Shown here: in pieces, positions 50,442 to 61,300 of the stretch
How the letters are laid out: each line of letters begins with the position of its first letter
Numbering within the stretch: position 1 is the first letter of the stretch
NCBI RefSeq assembly: GCF_037038585.1
Contig: NC_092526.1
Span: 40,497,501-40,561,500 of the forward strand
Source of the DNA: Patagioenas fasciata
Lineage: Eukaryota; Chordata; Aves; Columbiformes; Columbidae
Direction of reading: 5' to 3'
Length of the DNA: 64,000 bases
Translations under genes and position numbers: made by a program
Notes under the pieces: generated by a model
The model's input: only the letters and a program-made list of their open reading frames with translations
Databases searched by the model: none
Told to the model about the DNA's origin: nothing

Positions 50442-52260
50442 GTGAGCATTAACTTTTATGGTGTTTGCTTATCGAAAAGACTTCAAGGTTTTACAGAGGA
50501 GCTTGCCCTTTCAATTTGATAGCTTGATGTTGACCCGATGCTCTAGAAAACTTTGAGCTAGTTTTTTTTCCCCTCTTTGGCTGAAATGAGATTGACCTGC
50601 AAAAAAAAAAAAGAAAGAGTGTTTCTGCTCTGGATGACTTAGAAAAGAGATTAAATCCAATTTTGAGAGGAAGTTGTGTTTGTTTTTACCTTATCAAAAC
50701 TCAAAGGAAACAGATCCAATCGGAGTCGTGAAGGAACTCTCCTATGCTGCTGAATTTTGTCTTGCTCTGCGGTGACTCTTTTTATTACAAGATAAAATCA
50801 TCTGGCCTCTGTTTATGTACAACAGTCTTCTTACACGTCATCTGCTGCTGTATTGAGTTTAGATTTGTATGTGTATACTTAAGGCTTCTCAACAATCCAT
50901 TTAAAAAAATCTTGAAAAACTCACAAACTAGTGTTAGAAGCAGCTGTACATTCAGAGAGCAAACGTTTCTGAAATCTCAATCTTAATGCTTTTAATAAGT
51001 GCCTAACCTGGATAATAATTAAATCTGATAAGTAAAGTACATATATAAAGACATGAATGACAAATCAAGAAGATATTACTCTCAAGTGTGAGCCGGCCTC
51101 AATGGAGAATGTTCTTTTTTGCTCTCCTGTGCAGTCTCCTGTTTAGTCCTTGTCAAACCAGAGCTTGCTGCAGACAGCGAGACAAACCTCTGCTTGTTGT
51201 GCTTGGTGATGGGAGATCTCAGGGAGATTTGAGCAAATTTGGAATGAATGTAAGATTTCAAGAGAATTTTGTGTTTACCGAATGGAGGAGGGAAAATGAG
51301 ACTTGCTTCCTTTCATTTTCTGTTTTTTTTGCCATCTAACATGGAAGATGATTGATCAGTCTTGGCAAGGGAACAGCAGAATTTTTACTTTCTTAAACTG
51401 TTCTGACAGGTTGTCTCATGGTAGTTTCACTTCTGATTTAAATGAGTCCCTGCTGAAGAAGAAACACAAATTTTGTCACGATCCACAATGTAAATTTCTG
51501 ATAGATCCAGCTGTTATTTAACAGACTTCTTAAGAGTAAGACATTAAAGCAAACAGTCCTAAAAACTTTTCTTTTAAACAATCAAAGTACTAAGAAATCC
51601 TGCTTGCAGAATGCTTTAAATAAATGTAGTAGCCTGAAGAAAATTTCAGCTTAGTTGGAGCTGCTCGCCTTGAGAATAAAAGGGAAATGGCTCATTTGGG
51701 TGAATGAATCGTCACACTAAATACTCCATGGAGAGGAGGGATGGTAAAGACAAATATGTATTTGACAGAGTTCATGCCGAAGGCGAGATGTGAAAATAGA
51801 TGCTTTTAATGCTACATTTTACGTGTAATGTGTAAACTCGGGGTTAAAGTACTTGTTTCCCTTTTTTTTAGTTAAATTATAGCACGGGGAGGAAGTTCAG
51901 ACTGAAAGAGGCGAAGACACATGGATTTACTGTCTTGTTTGAAAGGGTGACATGTGTTAACCTTTGGCATTCTCTTTGTGTTATTTCCAGGTGATGGCTG
52001 AGCTGAGGAGCTGCTGAAGCTTACATGAAATATCCCATAGGTGTTTTACTGCTCAGCAATAGCCCGAATGAAATGAGTATGTCCTGAGATGGCAACAGAC
52101 CTGGAGGATGAAGGAGGCTGCAGCAGGGAGGTGCCGGCAGGTTTGTTAGCGCCTCGGTGGCCCGATGGGTCTCACGTTCTCTGTCTCTAAACAAACCCCG
52201 TTTTTGGACCCAGGTGCCGAAGGGCCGGTGCACAGCCTGACCACACAGTGCTGTTTGCAG
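50442..52260. other. TRAK2: TRAK2 5' intron
   Basis: Intronic sequence before the start-codon exon. It contains a splice-acceptor-like TTTCCAG at about 51991, but no supported exon. Confidence 0.4.
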
Positions 52261-52323
52261 AGAAGTGAACTGGGAAGAAAGGACTCATGAGTTTTGATCG
52301 CAGGGACCTGGAGAGCCTCTCTG
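52261..52323 (+). CDS. TRAK2: TRAK2 start-codon exon
   Basis: It follows TGCTGTTTGCAG at 52260 and ends before GTAGGT. The reading MSFDRRDLESLS joins to DACSSEDLPEVEL, against human MNSNHRDSESITDVCSNEDL. The in-frame TGA at 52266-52268 means translation cannot start further upstream within this exon, so the first 18 human residues have no counterpart here. Confidence 0.85.
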
Positions 52324-55300
52324 GTAGGTTGAAGAATTAACTGTCACAAATCCTGAATGTATCTAACATGTTATAGAACACCCGCCTGAAGACAACCCTG
52401 CGGTTCACGTTCTTTGTATTGCTTATCTGCTCTTGCAAGTGAACAAAAGCGGGGAGTCCTTTTAACTACCTGGGAAAATCAGCTTTCTTTGTAAAATGTT
52501 GTTTGCAAAATTCTCAGCGTCAGTAATCAACGTCAGCATTTTTTCTGCTGAACAATGTTGAAGATATTCTTCAACTTTAGTGGAGATGTTGGAAAGATAA
52601 TCATCATACACCTTTAATATGCAGTATTCTAGCAACTCAGAATTAATGTTTCTTTTTGTTTTCAATAATTGTGGAGAGATTAAGGATTTTGAGTACCGTG
52701 TTTCTCAGGGTGTGATTCTATATGGATGATAATTTGTTCCCAGATTTTAAGGCAGTGTTCAGTTGATATTTGTAGTTACTTCAACATATTTACATCTATG
52801 TTCATTACCAAACAAAAGGTTAAACAGAAAAACAACAAAAATGTGAATTTCCTTCAGAAAAGGGAAGTGTAACTATGCTAAAGCCAGTGAAACGTAACAG
52901 AACCAATAGCTGGTAGCAGGTAGGTCTGTGTTTTAGTTCAATAAATCAGGAAAGGCAAAAACTGAAGCCCACGACATCCATCATATTCATGGCTAGACCA
53001 GCTTTCCGGGGAGCTGTGCAATCAGCTGGGGATGAGGAACTTACAAATACTGCCATGGAAATCAAGTATCGATTCATTAAATATTCTGGTAATTTTTCTA
53101 GTGCAAAACAATTATTTTCAAATCTACTGAAGGTTTACAAAGTATTTCACAGTGCATAGAGTGTACGGTACTGTAGCAATGTATGTCCTATCTAATAGTA
53201 ATGTGCTATTTGTGGCGTTTATCCCGTTTCAGATGCATGCTCCAGCGAGGACCTTCCCGAGGTGGAGCTGGTGAGCATGCTGGAAGAACAGCTGCCAGAT
53301 TACAAGTTACGGGTGGACTCTCTGTATCTGTACGAAAACCGAGACTGGATTCCGCCCCCTGCCTCCTGCCGCGGCCGTCTCCCCGAAACCGCCTCTCCGG
53401 TTCGCGATGAGGAGCCCTTCCGTTACATGAGTGAGTATCTCTGGGCCTAGGATTTTCTTTTCTTTTTTCCATTTATTGAAAACTGTAAATATAAAATTAA
53501 TATTACTAATATTATAGAGCGTTCAAATCTGGAGTACTTTGGACAATGGAAGAAAAAGCTGATTTCAGGGGAAGCACTTATATGATGGGAGGGTGGTGGA
53601 CGTGGTCTACCTTGACTTCAGTAAGGCATTTGACACAGTCTCCCACAGCATCCTCACAGCTGAACTGAGGGAGTGCGGTCTGGATGACCGGGTAGTGAGG
53701 TGGACTGGGAACTGGCTGAAGGGAAGAAGCCAGAGAGTCGTGGTCAATGGGGCAGAGTCCAGTTGAGGCCTGGATCCCCCTCCCTCGGGGGGATTGCACT
53801 GGATGAGCTTTCCAGGTCCCTTCAACCCCTGACATTCTGGGATTCTGTGGTTATAGTTCAGCACTGCAGTTCTGAGGCTGACCTTGTGCGTTTCGTGGCC
53901 GCCTTGTTAGATCGCACATAGAAAAGAGAGTGGGAACATGTGATAGTGAAAAAGAGGCAGAAACCTAGAATTGTGCTAAATGAGCTGTAACACAAGAGGC
54001 ATTAGACAGCAGCTCTGTTTTCAGAAACGTTGATGATGCTGTGGTGCTCTTGATGTTTGCCCTGATGTTTTGAGACAGTGTTGCTTTTGAAATGCCGTTA
54101 ACGGTTTCTTCTGGATATAGAAACGGTGTGAAAGCCGGATCGGGCAGTGTTGGTCATATCTTCCAGTTTGGAAAACACCAAGTAACTTATCCTTAAACCG
54201 AACAGATCATAAGGAAGAAAGTAGACAGCTTCGAATCACATGAAGATCGTTCCCTGTTAAAAATCAAATAAGTAGAAGGCTGCCAAAAGAACTGAATGCT
54301 TACTTGCCTGTAGTTTCAAGTGTTTTCATGAGAAAAGAGGGGAATGCATTGTAATTACTTGAGGGAAATGGGGAAGTCTTGTTTCCTCTGTATATTGGAA
54401 CAAACCACTTGGGAGAATGAACTTGGTATTTGTATCCAGTCTTGGTGTTCATGTACAGTCTGTAGTGATCACCTCTGCCTTGTATGGGCAGCCTCTGATA
54501 GGGGTTTATTGTTGTTGTTTGTGCTTTAAGCTTCCACCCAGGTTGTATGTACAGCAAATGAGTGAGTACAAGTAAAATATTACCTCGGCAGTATTCGACA
54601 ATTCAAACCAGTCTTGTTATCAGTGAAACTTGCAGGCTTGGAATTGCTTTTAACTGTGGAAAGTATTTGGAAAGCCACTTAATGTTTATTGCTCGGTCTG
54701 TTTCTGATAATAATATTGCAGGCATAAAGGATTGTTTTAGCTGAGTGAGCACTTTTGTCGTTCCCTGGAAGCAGTTGTGTAGTCGATGGGGTGTGTTCTT
54801 GCCTTGAAGTTGTAATGATGAAGAAAGGGAGCTCTGCCAAAGCTCCCCAGCCCCTGCAGGTCCACCAAGGGAAGGACCATCAGTGAAAAATAAGCCTAAC
54901 AATGATTGACGTCAAGTTAAAATGTAACTGATAAGCATAGAATTAGTTTTGTATGTTGTCATTTAAGAACACTGTTGTAGCTGCTGAGTTATATAAACTT
55001 AGGTTAAATAAGGTTGATGTTTCTGCTAGAAATTGTCCAAAGAGATTGAAAGTATTAATAGTCGTCATCATATTTGCTTATAGGGAGAGGGTGGGAAGGC
55101 CCCAGACAAATACAGATCTAAACCAAGATCTAGTTATAATCATTGCTGAATAGCTTGTTAGGTGAAATTGGTATCTTTCTGACAGGAATTTGGGATAAAT
55201 ATGGCAATCATATTCTTAGAGTGTAATGTGAATTTTGAAGTGTCTGTCTCCCCCTGCCTATACGCAGGATGTTTCAAAAACATGGACCCAGTTTCAAAGC

Positions 55301-58300
55301 GGCACGGATTCAAATTGGGTCTGTCTTTCTGAAACACCCTGTGTGTATGGAAACGCTTTTATAACCTTTCCTATAGAGAGTGCTAAGCTCATGATTTGAA
55401 TCCATTTGTAGCTGACGTCCAAGGTAAAAATAAACAACAGTCATTGCACTCGAGCTCCTCCTCTTTTTATGGCTCCTGCTGCCTACGAGAGGGTTTATCG
55501 CATGACGAGCTGCGTTCCCAACTTCAGTGTTTTCAGTGAGGTGCAAGAATATTTCTTTTCTGCTTCCACTGGGGTAGCATAAGAAGCCCTGAATTACAAA
55601 ACAACCATTGTTAGAACAGCACGTGTGTGTGCGTGTGAATAAAGGCACATGGCACAACACGACAAAGATATGAACCAAAACGAAGAGTTGCTTGAAGCTT
55701 TCGCTCGGCAAGGTGAGGAGAGATTGTGCATGTGCATGTTCGTATGAAAGAATTATACTATGGATCATTTTGGCCCTGTGCTGTGACGAAATAACAAAAG
55801 TTGTCCGGAGTGAAGTTTCAAATCTGTTAGTTCTGTGATTTTGTTTATCAGAGTAAATATATTTGCTTTTGATTTTAGGAAAAAATAAGTTAGCTTGATT
55901 TATTTTTCTGTTCAGCTCTCAGAGAAACAGCTCAGTAAACCTTTCTCTTCTATATTGTTCTTTCTGTTCTCCTGTCTTTCAAGGCTGCAAGAAAGTTTCT
56001 TTCTATACTAAAAGATGATTTTGTTCCTAGCGTAACCTTAGTGTTGTGTTTCAAAAGGTTAATTATGGAGATTACATATGTAAAGAACATACATAGCTTG
56101 TATAACATAGGTAAGTGAAGTTAGTGTGCACCGGCCTGGCCCTTCACTGTCTCATAACCCAGTGTGCAGCCCTCAACAAGAACAAACACATCAAAAAACT
56201 GAGAGCCAAAAGGACTCTGTATCCAGAGTCTGACTCAGATTTACACACAGTATAGGAGTAAGGGAATCTTCAGAAATAGATTTAGACCAAATCCGTATTA
56301 ATCTCACTTTGCCATGCAGTGATAATGGAATTACTTTTGAAACAGGTTAACTTGGACCTTCAGTTGAAGCAGAAACTCCAGTACTTGTTAAATTTATATT
56401 GCTGCCTTCTTTACTTTCGTGATCCTGATTCCATAAAGCAAAACCAGCAAGTTTCTGTTGAACTTGGCCAAGCACAAACATCCCTCACCTGCAAGTGAGA
56501 TGTATAATTCTGCTCCTGAAGGGAATAATATTTAAATGGTTCTTTACAAGTTCTAAGGAAGTTTCAGTAGTGTAAAAAGTATGTGTACATATTTTTGGTG
56601 GTGGTGGATGCAAGCAAATCACCTGATTCCCTACATTTTAATTCTTTCTCCTCTTTGTTCTTTCCCCGCCCTCCACATCTTTCATGTTCTGTCACATTAG
56701 CTCTTATTGAACTTCCTTCCTCCTCGGCTGGATCTCACAAATTTGCTCAAGGTAATTAAGATTTCTTCTTTACCAGCATCTTCTGTTTCTCAGGCCAAGA
56801 ACTAGAGCAGAGCAGTGCTTTGTGTTTTAGCACTGGTTTGTTCAGGGTTGTTGCAAATTCTTCATGCTTTGTTTACTCTTGACTCAGTCCTGGCTTTCAA
56901 ATCCTACTTGTTGTCTTTTTTTTTTTAAGTGACTTTACGAACGTTTCAGAGTTGCTCAATCAGTAAGAAAGGATTTACTGCTGCATCTAAACTGCAGACA
57001 GATGTCATCACATTTCTTTTAAACTGTTTCTAAGATGATCAAACACTTAAACACGTTTTCTTGATTAATCTCTAGGGTCTCCATGCTTGCTGCGCAATGG
57101 GAGTTTTGTTCCAAGGGTAAAGTCTGTAGGTGTGTTCAGCTATATTTGGATATGCTCTTATATACTTTTCCTGCTCTCCCCAGCAGGCTGGATGATTTAA
57201 CAGCTTAGCTGTACCCAAGAAATCGGTAGTAAGAGATTTCTCACCTTTTTTGAATTTTGAAAGGTGGGTGAGCACCTCAAGTTTTAGCTGATATTGCTGA
57301 AGGCTGTGAGTGATCAATACCTCCTTGTATCCATCTCCCACATGAGTTTTGTCTTTCTGAAGTTAAGATGTTTTTGTAGCCTCCACTAGTTTCATCAGCT
57401 GAGTGCTGTGTTTGTGTGGGAGCCACATCCTCTGGTACTTGAGCACTTCAATAAGTATGGTTTTCTCTTTTCAGTTCTTGGAACAGATAACGCAGAGCAG
57501 AAAACCTACAGTGACGCCGACATGGTCAGACACCTGTTAGCTGAGGTACGCTCGTCTCTGGAATGGTACGGTAGTATGTTTGGGGACATGTAGTTGAGGA
57601 AGGGTTTTATTCAGCCACTGGAAGTTTTGCTGGGGTTATTTCAGGAGCTGCTCACCAAGCACATGGGGAACAGGAAGCTGCCCGTTGGGTTGCGCCATCT
57701 CAGCAACAACACTTAGCAAAACTGTGGGCAGCCGTGGAGTCAGTGAGGTGCAAGAAAGAACCAGCTTTCTTCAGCTTTGCCAGTGCTCCTTTGCTGCTGC
57801 CCTCTCAGCACTGTGCAAGTTAAACAGTCTGTTCTGGGGTCAATCGAAAGGCCACAGGCCTAAGGATGTGGCTTCTTTGTGGGATTCAACAGAGCCCATA
57901 GAACCTCTCCAGAACTCAGCACAGAAGCTGAGACTGTGACCAGTACTGCAAATGACTGTGGAAGAGAATGCGTTTCTTGACACGGCGCAGTTTTGGATGT
58001 GTTCTGGACCCCAAAGATTTAGTGTTCATTGTTGCTCTAACACTGTCGATCCGTTGGAGACTGAAGGGAGATCTCAGAACGGTGATGCGTTAAACAACAG
58101 CTAGGAACATCTACACCTACTCTGAATTTGAACCTTATCTGATCTAAAGTTGAAACTTGTTCTTCTTTTGTGAGCAGAAAGATCGGGACCTGGAGCTGGC
58201 AGCTCGAATTGGACAAGCCCTCCTTAAGAGGAACCATCTGTTGACGGAACAGAACGAAGCACTGGAAGAACAGTTAGGACAGACTTTAGATCGAGTGAGT

Positions 58301-61300
58301 GATTGCATTTTTGCTTTATTTTTCTCTTCTTTTTATGGTGAAGAGGGTTGGTTGAAATATACTATTTCATTGTGAAAGCAAGTGATTGCTGCTCTGTAAC
58401 TACAGAAGTATACTTGGAGGTCATTCTCCTGATCCTTATAGTCCAGTCAGCTTTCTCTGTGCAAGGACTGACTGTGGAGACTGCATGTTGTAATTACTGA
58501 GAAATCATGAGAACTTTAGGTGGTATTATGACATGTCTACAGCAGGACTGCATTTTCCAAGTGTTTGTTTTGACCATCAGTCTGATATCCTGCCATTAAA
58601 CTAAGAATCCAGTCATCTGAGTCAAAATTAGTACTTGCTATCTGATACGACAACTTGACAGGTGAGGAAACAGCCAGAAAATAAGCTGGATTAATGCGGT
58701 CCTTATCCTAAAAAAAAAATAGTCAATGAAAACTGAATTCTGCTCAAGATCTTCATCTGTTTCTTCAAGCACAAATTCTTGGTCTAATCTTTGTTGTGTT
58801 TTCTTAAAAAAGAATTAAATCGTTCACAAGCTATAAAGCATCCCAAGTTTTTTAACCCCAAGGTCAACAGCTGTAGTCTACGTTACAGCAAAAAGGATTC
58901 AGCTGCTTATATAAAACAGTATGCTGGTAATAAATACATGCTCATAATTAACTGTAGGAAAGCATAAACATAGCTATTCATATAAAAGTGTAGGTATGTC
59001 AAGTATAATTTATCTGAATGAGATCTGTCTCTTCTCTTGTTTCTCTTTGTCCTGCAGTTCATTTAATGTATAGACTGTGGGGGACCAGGCCACACATATG
59101 AGTAGATAAGTCCTTTTCTTCAGGAAGTTACAGTTCAGAAAAATGGTCATAATCAAAATGATAGTTAACATGTTAAAATATGAACATGATTGAAAGCAGC
59201 TGGAAAATTATTTAGAAGTAAACTATTAAATAGTCCGTTATTGCGTTATTTTGAATGTTTACTCTCCCTTACAATATTAAAATCATGATTTTGTGGACTT
59301 CCTATAAAACAAATAGAACCTGGATCTTAGGTGCAAATATAAATCAATCACGACCTGTGAGCTATTATTAAATCTCATTTAGGCTGGAACAGTGATGTTC
59401 CGAGCGTCTGCATAAGTAACACCCTGTGATATTGTGTAGCTGAAGTATCATTCCTAAGCTGGCCGTGGTATTTTGCCACAGGTTAACCAGCTGCAGCATG
59501 AACTGTCCAAGAAAGACGACCTGCTCCGGGTCGTTTCCATCGCTTCCGAGGAGAGTGAGACGGACTCCAGCTGCTCCACCCCGCTGCGTTTCAACGAGTC
59601 CTTCACCATCTGCCAGGACTCGCTGCAGCTGGACGTCCTGCACGACAAACTGCGGGAGCTGGAGGAGGAGAACCTCGCGCTCCGATCCAAGGTGCGTCCC
59701 GCATACGCTGGATACGAAGTAAATCAGGATGGTGAAAAACCACCACCCAGCAAAAGTACTCAGAGCCGTCAGGCCCTCGAGTATGTGTGACGTGGTTTGA
59801 TATCAATCTGGAGGCGTTTTGGGAGTTTGGTTGTTACATTACATTTTTGTCAGCCTGTATTTGGTGTCAAGGGTTGATAAGCTTCTATTCCATAAGCTTC
59901 TATTCCAATTCTTTTAAAGACACACTTGATTTTGACTGTGTGGTTAGTCCCTGTATTTTAGTTGATCTCTCTTCTGTATAAAACATGAATACAGGCGCTG
60001 TGCCATTGCAAGGACAGAGACTAAGCGACCAGACAAAATAAATGGCTGTAAAGCTCACGGAACCAACAGCAACAGTTACAGGAATCAGAACCTACAGGTG
60101 CAGCGTCTCTTCAGAGGAGAAGGAGATTGGAACTTGTAAAATAGGAGATGGGTTAAAAGTGGGGAGTTTTGTTGTTTTTAAGAAGACGGGGGTGTTGTTG
60201 GTAAGAGAGGGTAGGGTTTTTTTAATTGGTTTTCTTGTATGGTTTTCTTGTATGGTTTTCTATACTAAAAGATGATTTTGTTCCTAGTGTGACCTTAGTG
60301 TTGTGTTTCAAAAGGTTAATTATGGCGATTACATATGTAAAGAACATACATAGCTTGTATAACATAGGTAAGTGAAGTTAGTGTGCACGGTGAGTCACGT
60401 AACTGGCAAACAAACCTAAATATACAAGACTGATTATAGAGGAATATATGTGCAAATTTTAATGTTATCATCCTCACCATCGAAACAGAAATGGGAATCT
60501 AGTGTGCTTGGTGGTGTTTAGAGTTGTTGTGACATCAGTCTCTGGCCCAGGAAATGTCAGGTTTAAATAGAGGAGTTGGGGAACACAGAGAAAAACTGTT
60601 CTGAGAGCTGTTTTGGGCTGTAAAAGATCTGACTGCCATCCTTCAGTTTTCAAGATTTCTTTGCCATAAGAAGTTTTGAAGCAAATTCAGTCGCTTACTT
60701 CTGTTGGTTTGCTTTACTTATTTTTTGCAACAATTTTTTATTAGAGGTATGAGGGAGACGAGGTTTTGCTCAGGTGTCTGTGTGTCTTTCACTCCAAAGA
60801 CCTGTACAATTCAGGGAAACACGTTATGGGGGAAAAATGGTTGGGAAGTGCGGCCAGATGTATAGAAATGACGAAGATAGATAGAGAGGAGACTCTTCAG
60901 CTGCAAGGATTTCAGAAATAAAAGTGTATTGATAAACTGAATTGGAATACCAATAATTTTCTTGAAGGCTTGCCATCTGAAGACAGAAACCATGACATAC
61001 GAAGAGAAGGAGCAGCAGCTGGTCAACGACTGTGTCAACGAGCTCCGTGAGTATCCAGGCCGTGCCTTGCGGGGCAAAATGGGGTTTGAAATACCTCGTG
61101 CCTCCACCCTCTGGGTTATCCCTGAATCCATACAGGACATTCAGTAATCTATGCCAATTATTCAAATCTTGCTCTTTACCCAAGTGCAGAATTGTTTCTG
61201 TATTCCATCAAGTTTCACTCTGGCGTTCAGCTTCAGGTAAGGGTATTGTGTTTAGAGAGAGAAAATGAACACAAAATGTTATGTTGGTGACTGGAAATCT

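Larger units (their letters stand above)
53857..57474. other. TRAK2: TRAK2 intron with palindrome and one copy of a 131-bp repeat
   Basis: Apart from the palindrome at 55262-55348 and the repeat copy at 56001-56131, no recognisable exon or mobile element was seen. Confidence 0.45.

Noticed and set aside
55310-55768. 152-codon ORF on the - strand
   Set aside because: No recognised domain, and it lies in an intron. It is mentioned only in connection with the palindrome.
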